Assembly: GCA_016201195.1 (NCBI GenBank) | Contig: JACQDI010000649.1 | Location: forward strand, 1 to 8,084 | Length of the DNA: 8,084 nt | Direction: 5' to 3' | Source of the DNA: Acidobacteriota bacterium | GTDB taxonomy: Bacteria > Acidobacteriota > Terriglobia > Bryobacterales > JACQDG01 | Shown here: positions 1 to 7,705 of the stretch, one piece after another | Layout of the letters: each line of letters opens with the position of its first letter | How positions within the stretch are numbered: the first letter of the stretch is position 1 | The notes under the pieces: generated by a model | Databases searched by the model: none | What the model saw: the letters and a program-made list of their open reading frames with translations, nothing else | What the model was told of the DNA's origin: nothing | Program-made: the position numbers and the translations under genes

Positions 1-2
1 AG

Positions 3-3000
3 GCCCAGCAGCAAAGCAATCTGGCGGGCCAATACCTGTTCGACTTTGTTCTGCCGGGCAACTACACGGTCACCGTGGAGATGGCCGGCTTCAAGCAGTT
101 CGTGCAGCGCAATGTGCTGGTGCAGGCCCGCGGCGACGTTACGGTGAACGCCACGCTCGACGTCGGCAATACGCGCGAAACGGTCACCGTCGAGGCGTCG
201 CCGGTGGCCGTGCAGTTTAACACCAGCACCATGGCGCTGACCCTCGACACGAAGATGGCCAATCGCCTGCCGATCATCCATCGCAACCCGTTCCTGCTGG
301 CGGCGGCGAATCCCGCCGTGGTGATCCGCTCCAGCAACGAGCAGAGCCCGTTCCACCACTGGGCCGCTTCGCAGCTCGACGTCGGCGGCAACACCAACAC
401 CAAGAACGACATCATCCTCGACGGCGCTCCCTCGATGACAACGCAGAAATCCAGCTACACGCCGCCGATGGATGCGGTGCAGGAGCTGAACCTGCAGCAG
501 AACGCGGTGGACGCCGAGTTCGGCCATTCCGCCGGCGGCGTTCTCAGCCTGCAAATGAAATCGGGGACCAACGGGTTTCACGGCACGGCCTACTATCTCG
601 GCCGCAACCCGGTCTTCAACGCGCTCGCCGACCGCATCACGCGCGGCAAGAACCTCACGCGACAAAACGTGTGGGGAGTCACCCAAGGTAACCCCATCAA
701 GCGGAACAAGCTGTTCAATTTCTTCTCCTATGAAGGCTGGCGCACCATCGAGCCCAAGAGCGTCCTCTATACCATGCCCACGGACCTCCAGCGCAACGGC
801 GATTTTTCGCAGTCGCTTAACACCCAAGGCGGGCTGCGGACCATCTATGACCCCTACACCACCCAGACCAACGGCAACGTCGTCACGCGGCAACCCTTCC
901 CCGGAAACATCATCCCCGCCAGCCGCATCGACCCGACTTCCAAGAAAATCCTAGCCGACGTCTGGAAGGCGAACGCTCCAGGCACAGGGCCGACCGGCGT
1001 CAACAATTTCCTCAAGGGTTACGCGAACCGCTTCAAGTACTGGAACATCTCCGACCGCGCCGACTGGAACATCACCGACAAGCTGAAGGTGTTCGGCCGC
1101 TACAACCAGTTCCACACATTCACCCAGTGGGATGACTTTACGGGCGGCGCTCCCGCCCAGCCGGTCGACGGCTCGAAGCGCCACTCCATCAGCATGTCGG
1201 GCGACGCCGTCTACACGCTGAACGCCACAACGGTTCTCAATTTCCGCGGCGCCTACAACGCCATCGTCGATTCGTTTGGCGTGCCGTCGAAAACGCTCAA
1301 AGAGACGGACCTCGATAAATTCTGGCCGGGGAACCCCTGGTACAAGCCGTATCTCGCGGACCTGCCCGACATCTATTTTCCCGGCATCACGGTGCGGGCG
1401 GAATCCGCCGCGAGCCCCACGAGCCTGGGCAAGGGCGGCTATTGGTATCAACAGCCCAACTCGTTCAACATCGAATCGAAGATGTCGAAGAACATGGGCC
1501 GGCACTACTGGAAGATAGGCGGCGAGTACCGGCACGACTCGGTAAATGCCGCCCGCCCGAGGCCGATGACGTGGGATTTCCGCCCCGCCCTGACCGCGAA
1601 CACGTACCTGTCTCCGAACACGGCACTCAGCGGCGACGCCTGGGCGACGTTCCTGCTCGGCGCGCTGGACGAGAACTCGGCCATCAACTCAATTCCCATC
1701 CAGCGGCCGCGCGTCGAGTACGTGGGCCTGTTTTTCCACGATGACATCAAGCTCACGCAGCGCCTGACGCTCAACCTCGGGATGCGCTACGAGTTCTACA
1801 CGTCGATGCGCGATCCGGAAGACCGGCTGTCGCGGTACCTCGATCTGAACAACGCCATTCCGGAATTCCAGGGGGCTAATGCGCCGGTCCTGCCGCCCGA
1901 GGCGACCGTGCTCCGCGCTGGACCGCCGATTTATAACGGCGCGTGGATCTTCACCGACAGCGATCATCGCGGCTCGTGGAATCCGCCCAGGGGATTGTTG
2001 ATGCCGCGCGCCGGCCTGGCTTGGCGCGTCAACAACAACACGGCGCTGCGCGTGGGCTACGCCCGCTACATCGTGCCCGCCACGCTCACCGACGGCCTGG
2101 ACATTCTCGGGAGCGTGCCCTATCCCGGCTTCGACGCGGCCAGTACCACCATCTCCCCGTTGCTGGGCGTTCCGCAGCAGCGCTTTTCCGATCCGTATCC
2201 GGGCGGGCTGGTGCCGGTGACCGGCAAAAAGTACGGCCGATACACGAACCTGGGCGCACCGACGACCTGGTATCAGCAGGACTTTAGCCCCGGTGTGAAC
2301 GACCGATTCAACATCAGCCTGGAGAGACAGTTGCCGGGCCGCATCGTGGCCGACATCACTTTCTTCATGAACGTGGGCCGCAGCCAGCCGTATCCGTTTG
2401 ACCTGAACCAGATCGACCCGCGCATCGGCTATCGCGTCGCCAATGCGGTCAATCAGGCGGTGGCGAATCCGTTCTTCAATGTCCTGCCGGCGGACAAATT
2501 CCCCGGCCAGTTGCGCACGCAGCGACAGGTCGCCGTGCGGGAGTTGCTGCGACAGTATCCGCAGTACAGCGCTTTGAACGAGACGCTCCGCGGGGGCGTG
2601 CACAACCGGTATCGCGCCCTTCAGATGCAGTTCCAGCGGCCCTTCGTCAACGGCTTCAATTTCGTGATTGGCTACAACTACAACCGCGAGCGGAATGAGG
2701 AGTTCTACGACGAGCAGGACCGCTTCACCCAGACGTTTACCTTCCAGCCGGCGCGCAACGCGCGGCACCGGTTCACCGGCGCGACCATCTATGAGCTGCC
2801 TTTCGGCAAAGGCCGAAAGTACATGAACAGCGCGAACCGCCTGGTCGAGGGAATCCTCGGCGGCTGGTCGGCCAGCGGGCTTTTTACGTACAACGCCGGT
2901 TTGTACCTGCGCTTTGGCGGGCTTCTGGTCGATGGCGATCCCGGGCTCGCTCATCCGACCAGCGAGCGCTGGTTCGATACGTCAAAGTTCAAGATCCTGC

Positions 3001-3272
3001 CGCCGTTCACGCGCCGCACCAACCCGCTGCAGTATGACGACGTGAAGGGCCCGCGGTTCGTGAACGTCGACACGACTCTCGCCAAGGAGTTTCCGATCAT
3101 CGGCGAGCGCCTGAAGTTCGAGCTGCGCGGGGAAGCCTACAATTTGCTGAACGCGTTCACGGGCGCCGACCCGGATTTGATTGTGACCTCGGCGACCTTC
3201 GGCCGGATTACCCAACAGCGTTCCGGTCTCTTCGGGAGACAGATTCAGTTCAGCGGACGATTCGTCTGGTAA
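3..3272 (+). CDS. Oar-like TonB-dependent outer-membrane receptor (5' end cut by window)
   Basis: This is an outer-membrane beta-barrel transporter or adhesin of the Oar-like TonB-dependent receptor type. Its frame is open through the first base of the window, so the signal peptide and the start of the gene lie outside; 1089 residues are present. Residues 1-60 carry the end of a carboxypeptidase-regulatory-like beta-sandwich (FVLPGNYTVTVEMAGFKQF, then VNATLDVG and ETVTVEA). A plug-like region follows, with LDVGG..TKNDIILDGAP, DAVQEL (from residue 157), AEFGHSAGGVLSLQMKSGTN (K at 186) and FHGTAYYLGRNPVFNA. The rest is barrel-like, with alternating aromatic strands, and the protein ends in Phe-Val-Trp, an aromatic C-terminus normal for barrel assembly. 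The GTG at 75 and ATG at 81 are internal, because the domain continues upstream of them. The substrate is unknown; the Acidobacteriota paralogues are often linked to oligosaccharide or peptide uptake, but nothing here fixes that. The stop at 3270-3272 abuts the cytochrome frame. Confidence 0.93.
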   Translation, partial: AQQQSNLAGQYLFDFVLPGNYTVTVEMAGFKQFVQRNVLVQARGDVTVNATLDVGNTRETVTVEASPVAVQFNTSTMALTLDTKMANRLPIIHRNPFLLAAANPAVVIRSSNEQSPFHHWAASQLDVGGNTNTKNDIILDGAPSMTTQKSSYTPPMDAVQELNLQQNAVDAEFGHSAGGVLSLQMKSGTNGFHGTAYYLGRNPVFNALADRITRGKNLTRQNVWGVTQGNPIKRNKLFNFFSYEGWRTIEPKSVLYTMPTDLQRNGDFSQSLNTQGGLRTIYDPYTTQTNGNVVTRQPFPGNIIPASRIDPTSKKILADVWKANAPGTGPTGVNNFLKGYANRFKYWNISDRADWNITDKLKVFGRYNQFHTFTQWDDFTGGAPAQPVDGSKRHSISMSGDAVYTLNATTVLNFRGAYNAIVDSFGVPSKTLKETDLDKFWPGNPWYKPYLADLPDIYFPGITVRAESAASPTSLGKGGYWYQQPNSFNIESKMSKNMGRHYWKIGGEYRHDSVNAARPRPMTWDFRPALTANTYLSPNTALSGDAWATFLLGALDENSAINSIPIQRPRVEYVGLFFHDDIKLTQRLTLNLGMRYEFYTSMRDPEDRLSRYLDLNNAIPEFQGANAPVLPPEATVLRAGPPIYNGAWIFTDSDHRGSWNPPRGLLMPRAGLAWRVNNNTALRVGYARYIVPATLTDGLDILGSVPYPGFDAASTTISPLLGVPQQRFSDPYPGGLVPVTGKKYGRYTNLGAPTTWYQQDFSPGVNDRFNISLERQLPGRIVADITFFMNVGRSQPYPFDLNQIDPRIGYRVANAVNQAVANPFFNVLPADKFPGQLRTQRQVAVRELLRQYPQYSALNETLRGGVHNRYRALQMQFQRPFVNGFNFVIGYNYNRERNEEFYDEQDRFTQTFTFQPARNARHRFTGATIYELPFGKGRKYMNSANRLVEGILGGWSASGLFTYNAGLYLRFGGLLVDGDPGLAHPTSERWFDTSKFKILPPFTRRTNPLQYDDVKGPRFVNVDTTLAKEFPIIGERLKFELRGEAYNLLNAFTGADPDLIVTSATFGRITQQRSGLFGRQIQFSGRFVW

Positions 3273-4147
3273 TCGCGATCTTCCTCTTCCTGCTGCTGGC
3301 CCGCGTTGCGGCGGGCCAGTACGCAGGGAGCGGCGCTTGCCGCCGTTGCCATCCCGAGCAGTTCGCCGCGCACGCCCGGACCGGGCACGCTCGCTCGCTT
3401 TCCCCCACCCCGCCGGGCAGCCCCGGCGAATGGGCTTTCGGCGCGGGCGCCCAGGCTATCACCTACGTCGGCCGTCTCGACCAGGACTACTACCTCGAGC
3501 ACGGGCTGAGTTGGTACGCCGCCACGAAGTCGATGGCCCTGACGCCCGGCCATCGCTCGCCGGCGGGTGAGCGCTACCGGACGTTCGATCCCGGCGCGGC
3601 CATCCTGCGCTGCTTCCAGTGCCACTCCACCGGCCCGCTGCGGCTGGCCGCGGGGTTCCGGATCGAGCCGTCCGAGCCGGGCGTGCAGTGCGAAGCCTGC
3701 CACGGCCCCGGCGCCGAGCATGCCAGCTCGCTGAAGTCCATCCGCAACCCGAAGCGCCTCTCCGCGAACGAGATCAACGACCTCTGCGGCGCCTGCCACC
3801 GCAAGCCGGCCGCCGCGGGCGACGACACCGACTGGACGAATCCGTGGAACACGCGCCATCAGCCGTTGTACCTGGCCGAGAGCGCCTGCTTCAGGAAGAG
3901 CAAGGGAAAGCTCTCCTGCCTGACGTGCCACGCGGCACACACGCCGCTCGACCGGAGCGCGGCCGGCTACGACCGCACGTGCTCCGGGTGCCACGCGCGA
4001 CCGCGGCATCGAACTGCGGTCACGGGGCGCGCGTGTGCGGCTTGCCATATGCCCGTCGTGGAGCCGCAGGCGAACTTGCGGTTCGCGAACCATTGGATTG
4101 GGGTGTACACGGGGGGTAAGCCGCTGCGGCCTATCGCCCGGCCTTGA
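3260..4147 (+). CDS. Secreted heptaheme c-type cytochrome (cytochrome c554-like), non-canonical start
   Basis: This is a periplasmic multiheme electron carrier of about 295 residues. Seven CXXCH motifs are present: CRRCH at residue 27, CFQCH at 118, CEACH at 144 (within CEACHGPGAEH), CGACH at 176, CLTCH at 220, CSGCH at 241 and CAACH at 259, followed by MP and an ...ANHWIGVY tail. The CHGPG..H and CHMP contexts are typical of cytochrome c554/c3-like multiheme proteins. The first ATG in frame (3533) would delete heme 1 and the export signal, so it is unlikely to be the start. Upstream, the frame gives a convincing signal peptide (RLVIAIFLFLLLARVAAG) but no ATG, GTG or TTG. I used ATT at 3260, which puts Arg in second place before the hydrophobic core. 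CTG at 3266 and ATC at 3272 are alternatives; the latter sits in TAATC over the receptor stop, where TAATG would be a classic coupled start. It probably shares an mRNA with the receptor. No Shine-Dalgarno is well placed. The gene is confident; the start is not. Confidence 0.85.
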   Translation: MRLVIAIFLFLLLARVAAGQYAGSGACRRCHPEQFAAHARTGHARSLSPTPPGSPGEWAFGAGAQAITYVGRLDQDYYLEHGLSWYAATKSMALTPGHRSPAGERYRTFDPGAAILRCFQCHSTGPLRLAAGFRIEPSEPGVQCEACHGPGAEHASSLKSIRNPKRLSANEINDLCGACHRKPAAAGDDTDWTNPWNTRHQPLYLAESACFRKSKGKLSCLTCHAAHTPLDRSAAGYDRTCSGCHARPRHRTAVTGRACAACHMPVVEPQANLRFANHWIGVYTGGKPLRPIARP

Positions 4148-5078
4148 TGGCAGCGGCCCTCCGCCGCAGGCGGCGCGCCTCTTCGCCGCGTCCCATCTCT
4201 TCGAGCAGGTCTGCCAGGTTCTCGAGATCCACGGCTACCTCGGCATGGTCCGACCCGTAGGCTCTCTCGTCGATGGTGAGGGCGCGTTCGTAGTAGCGCC
4301 GGGCGGCCACGTAGTCTCTCTTAGCGCGGAGGATGTCGGCGAGGTTGCTGGCGCCGGTCGCCACGCGCGGATGGTGGGGACCGAGGGTCTCTTCGAGAGT
4401 CGAGAGCGCGCGCCGCGCCAGAGACTCCGCCTGCGATACGCGGCCGGTCGAGAGCAGCACGTTCGCAAGGTTGTTCAGCGTCGTCGCCGTTTCCGGATGC
4501 CGGGGGCCGAGCGCCTTCTCCTGGATGGTCAGCGCGCGGCGCAGCAGCGGCTCGGCCTGCTTAGGATCGGCGAGCAGCGCCACGTCGTTCAGCCGCACGC
4601 CGACGCGCGGGTGAGCCGGCCCCGACGCTGCCTCCTCCTTGGCGAGCGCCTGGCGGTAGAGGGCCAGCGCCGCGCCGCGATTGCCGCGGGTTTCTTCGTA
4701 GGACGCCAGCTTCGCCAGATTGCGCGCGGCGATTGCGGGGTCCTGGTGCTCTGCGGCGCGGCGGTAAAGCGGCAGCGCCTCAGCCGCGGCCAGCACCGAC
4801 GCCAGGTTCTCCAGATCCTCGCCGACCACCGGGCTGCCGGGGCCGAGCGCTTTCTCGTCGATGGCCAGCGCGCGGCGAAGATATGGCTCGGCGGCCGCGC
4901 GGTCGCCGTGGTTGCGCAGAAACAGGCCGAGGTCGCTTGCGCTGCGAGCGACCTTGGGGTGGTCCGGGGCCAGTTGTCTCTCGCGTTCCGCCAGGGCCTG
5001 CCGGTAAAGCGGCGCCAGCGCGGCGGGATCGGGCTGCCAGGCGAGCGCGAGGGCGAGAAGCACGGCGCTACATGCCAT
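4131..5078 (-). CDS. Secreted tetratricopeptide-repeat protein (kinesin-light-chain-type repeats)
   Basis: This 315-residue protein is built almost wholly of TPRs of the kinesin-light-chain/NB-ARC-associated type (period about 42), a protein-protein interaction scaffold. The first 14 residues (MACSAVLLALALAW) look like a short signal sequence, though the usual basic N-terminus is missing; Cys3 does not make a lipobox. Repeat signatures of the form RRALxIxEKxLGPxHPxVAxxLxNLAxxL begin near residues 27, 69, 143, 181, 223 and 265. Two units are shortened by about five residues in the helix-helix turn, near 90-105 (NLASVLAAAEALPLY) and 164-178 (NDVALLADPKQAEPL). The chosen ATG lies inside the end of the preceding peroxidase gene (ATGGCATGTAG, 11-nt overlap), which implies translational coupling. 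Its stop overlaps the converging cytochrome gene by 17 nt. No catalytic domain is visible. By context it may scaffold the redox proteins encoded beside it; that is inference. Confidence 0.88.
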   Translation of the reverse strand: MACSAVLLALALAWQPDPAALAPLYRQALAERERQLAPDHPKVARSASDLGLFLRNHGDRAAAEPYLRRALAIDEKALGPGSPVVGEDLENLASVLAAAEALPLYRRAAEHQDPAIAARNLAKLASYEETRGNRGAALALYRQALAKEEAASGPAHPRVGVRLNDVALLADPKQAEPLLRRALTIQEKALGPRHPETATTLNNLANVLLSTGRVSQAESLARRALSTLEETLGPHHPRVATGASNLADILRAKRDYVAARRYYERALTIDERAYGSDHAEVAVDLENLADLLEEMGRGEEARRLRRRAAAIKAGR

Positions 5079-5976
5079 CGCGCACCGTTCCGCTGAGGGC
5101 CTTGAGGAGCGCGAGCAAGGCGGCCTTCTCCTCCGCAGAGAGTTGGAGCTTGCGAATCTCCGGATCGAGCGCCGGGTTTGGGTTGCCGCCCTGGTTGTAG
5201 AAGTCGATCACTTCCTCGAGTGTCTTGCGGCTGCCGTCGTGCATGTAGGGCGGCGTCCGCGCGACCTCGCGGAGGCTGGGCGTCTTGAAAGCGCCGCGGT
5301 CCGGCTCGCTTTTGGTCACCGCATACCGGCCTTCGTCGCCCGGCCAACCGACGCCGGTGTTGTGAAAACGCTCATCGGTGAGGTTCGGCCCCAGGTGGCA
5401 AACGGCACAGCCGGCTTTCCCGCGGAACAGCCGCAGCCCGAGGCGCTGCTCGGTGGTGAGCGCGTTGCGGTCTCCTTGCAGATAGCGATCGTATGGCGAA
5501 TCCCCGGACAGGATCGTGCGCACGTAGCTGGCGAGCGCCTGCTGCGCCCGTTCGATCGGCAGGCCGGTGCGCGAGGCGACCTCCTCGAGCGTCATATCCA
5601 TTTCCTTGGGGTTCTGGATGGGCTGCAGCACTTGCTCTTCCAGCGTCGCCGCGCGCCCGTCCCAGAAGAAACTTTTGCCGTAGCCGCGGTTCACAATGCG
5701 CGGCACGCGCCGGCCACCTACGCGGCCAGCCACGCCCACGCCCACCGGGCGGTCGTCCGTGAAGGCCAGCTTCGGATTGTGGCAGGTGGCGCAGGAGACG
5801 GAGTTGTCCCGCGACAGCCGCACATCGAAGAACAGCTTCTTTCCGAGTTCGACCTTCTCTCGCGTGAGCGGGTTTTGCTCCGGCACGGGGAGATAAGCGT
5901 CCAGCCCCGCCGGTATGACCAACTGGTCGGCGCCGGCCAGCGCCAGGGTGGGCAGCAGCAGGAGCCAGAGCCTCAT
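5068..5976 (-). CDS. MauG / cytochrome c peroxidase-like di-heme protein
   Basis: This is a periplasmic di-heme enzyme of the bacterial cytochrome c peroxidase/MauG family, 302 residues, close to the family norm. Family members reduce peroxide or use it for substrate oxidation through two covalent hemes. The start MRLWLLLLPTLALAGA gives a type I signal peptide. The N-terminal heme site is CATCH at 62-66, preceded by LGKKLFFDVRLS and followed by the conserved FWDGR (104-108) with its Trp. The C-terminal heme site is CAVCH at 190-194, followed by FHNTGVG, FKTPSLREVARTPPYMHDG (to residue 248) and TLEEVIDFYNQGG. The frame can be extended upstream to 6261, but that part lies within the propeller gene and lacks an export signal, so ATG 5976 is preferred. 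The start overlaps the propeller stop as ATGA, and the 3' end overlaps the TPR gene by 11 nt: the middle gene of a coupled operon. Whether it acts as a detoxifying peroxidase or a MauG-like modifying enzyme cannot be read from the sequence. Confidence 0.93.
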   Translation of the reverse strand: MRLWLLLLPTLALAGADQLVIPAGLDAYLPVPEQNPLTREKVELGKKLFFDVRLSRDNSVSCATCHNPKLAFTDDRPVGVGVAGRVGGRRVPRIVNRGYGKSFFWDGRAATLEEQVLQPIQNPKEMDMTLEEVASRTGLPIERAQQALASYVRTILSGDSPYDRYLQGDRNALTTEQRLGLRLFRGKAGCAVCHLGPNLTDERFHNTGVGWPGDEGRYAVTKSEPDRGAFKTPSLREVARTPPYMHDGSRKTLEEVIDFYNQGGNPNPALDPEIRKLQLSAEEKAALLALLKALSGTVRDGM

Positions 5977-7652
5977 CGTAGGGGCAATACCCAAACCTCC
6001 GACTTGGCGTTGCCGGCCGTCACAGCGATGCGCTCGCCGTCCGGGTGAAGGCTGAAGCCGGCATCGCGGTTGCCCGGTGACTCGATCTTCACGGGATCCT
6101 CTCCGCCGAGCGGAATGCGCCACAACTCGGCGCCTTTTCCGGCGACTAACTCGCGGCCCCATTCGAGCTCGGTCAGGCCGTGAAACGGGAGCATCCGCGG
6201 CTCGCCGCCCGCGGTGGGAACAAGTGCGATGGAGTTGTCGCCGATCCCCGCCGCCAGCCACTTGCCGTCCGGCGAGGCGGCCAAGTGGCGCAACCGCGCG
6301 CCGCGGTAAATGGTCGACTCGCGGCCGGCGCCCACCGCGCGCGAGCGCACCTCCCTGTCCCCGTGGATGTAGAACACCGATCGGCCGTCCCTCGACCAGA
6401 CGCCGTCGAATCCGCGAAATGATGCGCCGCTCTCGCTCACCAACGGCTGGACGGTCGCGGTCTTGGGATCGACGATGTAAAGCCCTGCCCTGCCCTTGTT
6501 GTCGCTGCCGCTCACCAGAAGAGAATTGCCGTCGGGCGACCAGCGGACGCGCTCCAGGTGCGCGAGCTTAGGCAGCAGCTCGCGCTCGTCGTCGGAGTCG
6601 AGGCTGCGAATGGCGATGGCCCGCGACTCCTGGCCGAAGTTCTCCGATCCGCGCCGCGAGAGATAGGCGATCGCCGCGCCGTCCGGCGACCAGGCGGGTG
6701 CGCTGTTCCTTCCCGGAAAGCGAAGCGTGGCGCGCCGGGCGGTGCGGGCCGGTTCCCCGAGCTTGGCGATGAAGACATCCGTGCCGCCGGAACGGAGGCC
6801 GAAATAGAGGTCGCCGCCCGCCGTGATCCCCATGGGAAGGAAGCGCCCCAGATCACGCCGCAGCAGCCGCTGCTCGCCGCGCGGTTCGCCGTTTTCAACC
6901 CCCAGTTCCCAGGCGTCCATCGTGCCGGATCGATCGCTCGCATAGACGATGCGTTTGCCGTCGGGCATCCACAGCGGAAACAGGTGATTGCCGGGGAAGT
7001 TCACCAATTTGCGCTCGCGGGCGCCATCGACGGAGAGCAAAAAGAGGGTGCGGTCGGCGGACGACTCGCCGGCGAAGGAGTCGTAAACGATGAAGCGACC
7101 GTCGGGCGAAATGTCCATCCGCTTCGGGTAGACCCAGTTCAGCGAGCGGAGAACCTTAGGAGGACCGCCTTCGGTCGGGACCAGCGTGATCTGGCTGATG
7201 TTGTCGGTGCGGAACAGAAGCGTCAGGATAAATTTCGAATCCGGCGACCAGGCGCACGGCTGCACGAAGCCGGCCTCCTCGTTGCGGTACAGGATGCGCT
7301 GGTTCGAGCCGTTCAGATCGACGACGCGCAGGTCGTAAAAGCCTTCCTCATTGAACCAGGCGTAAGCGACACGGCGCGAGTCGGGCGAGATGGCTGAAAA
7401 ATAGGCGAACTCTCCGGACCCCGCTGGCTTCGCGGTCAGCACGCGGCTGCGGCCGGAGGCAATCTCGCGAATGGCGAGATTGCGCGTCGTTGGATCGACG
7501 TAGGACAGATAGCGGCCGTCGCGCGACGGGCCGCCGAGCAGCGTCACGTCCGGACCGGTCCAAACCAGCCGGGGCGCGGGTGACCCCGATTCGGTCGGAG
7601 CCGCCCAGCAGACAGCGACCGCGACTGCCAGGAGTGCAATCCGGCGCCGCAT
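5973..7652 (-). CDS. Secreted PD40/TolB-like beta-propeller protein
   Basis: This 559-residue exported protein consists almost entirely of WD40-like (PD40, TolB-type) beta-propeller blades. The ATG at 7652 gives MRRRIALLAVAVAVCWAAP, a good Sec signal with three basic residues. A TTG at 7676 would only add eight residues ahead of it and is not preferred. Blade hallmarks (S/H/M-P/R-D-G/S) are visible at residues 43, 89, 136, 182, 229, 322, 372, 420, 460 and 536. Two degenerate ones lie near 277 (TAGG) and 498, which makes about twelve blades, probably two six-bladed propellers. No kinase, winged-helix or peptidase domain is attached, unlike many Acidobacteriota PD40 proteins. It is the first gene of the coupled operon: its TGA overlaps the peroxidase ATG. 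The likely role is a periplasmic binding or scaffolding surface, perhaps for the di-heme partner; the ligand is unknown. No strong Shine-Dalgarno precedes the ATG. Confidence 0.88.
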   Translation of the reverse strand: MRRRIALLAVAVAVCWAAPTESGSPAPRLVWTGPDVTLLGGPSRDGRYLSYVDPTTRNLAIREIASGRSRVLTAKPAGSGEFAYFSAISPDSRRVAYAWFNEEGFYDLRVVDLNGSNQRILYRNEEAGFVQPCAWSPDSKFILTLLFRTDNISQITLVPTEGGPPKVLRSLNWVYPKRMDISPDGRFIVYDSFAGESSADRTLFLLSVDGARERKLVNFPGNHLFPLWMPDGKRIVYASDRSGTMDAWELGVENGEPRGEQRLLRRDLGRFLPMGITAGGDLYFGLRSGGTDVFIAKLGEPARTARRATLRFPGRNSAPAWSPDGAAIAYLSRRGSENFGQESRAIAIRSLDSDDERELLPKLAHLERVRWSPDGNSLLVSGSDNKGRAGLYIVDPKTATVQPLVSESGASFRGFDGVWSRDGRSVFYIHGDREVRSRAVGAGRESTIYRGARLRHLAASPDGKWLAAGIGDNSIALVPTAGGEPRMLPFHGLTELEWGRELVAGKGAELWRIPLGGEDPVKIESPGNRDAGFSLHPDGERIAVTAGNAKSEVWVLPLR

Positions 7653-7705
7653 AGAAAGACGCAGGTATCTTAGCAACCGGGGCGCGTGCGGGTCCAGTGC
7701 TTGGG

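Noticed and set aside
1689..2954. Long antisense open frame (421 codons) opposite the receptor
   Set aside because: It lies fully inside a receptor gene with clear homology. Long opposite-strand frames are expected from high-GC codon bias, and the translation shows no recognisable domain.
4035..5096. Plus-strand open frame of 353 codons over the TPR gene
   Set aside because: It is a shadow of the TPR gene: the minus strand shows repeated TPR signatures, whereas this frame has only a repetitive Arg/Gly/Val mirror of them.
5143..6048. Plus-strand open frame of 301 codons over the di-heme gene
   Set aside because: It is antisense to a gene with two CXXCH sites and all family motifs, and has no recognisable fold.
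5977..6261. N-terminal extension of the di-heme protein to an upstream start
   Set aside because: The extra 95 residues lie in another frame of the propeller gene and would bury the clear signal peptide starting at 5976.
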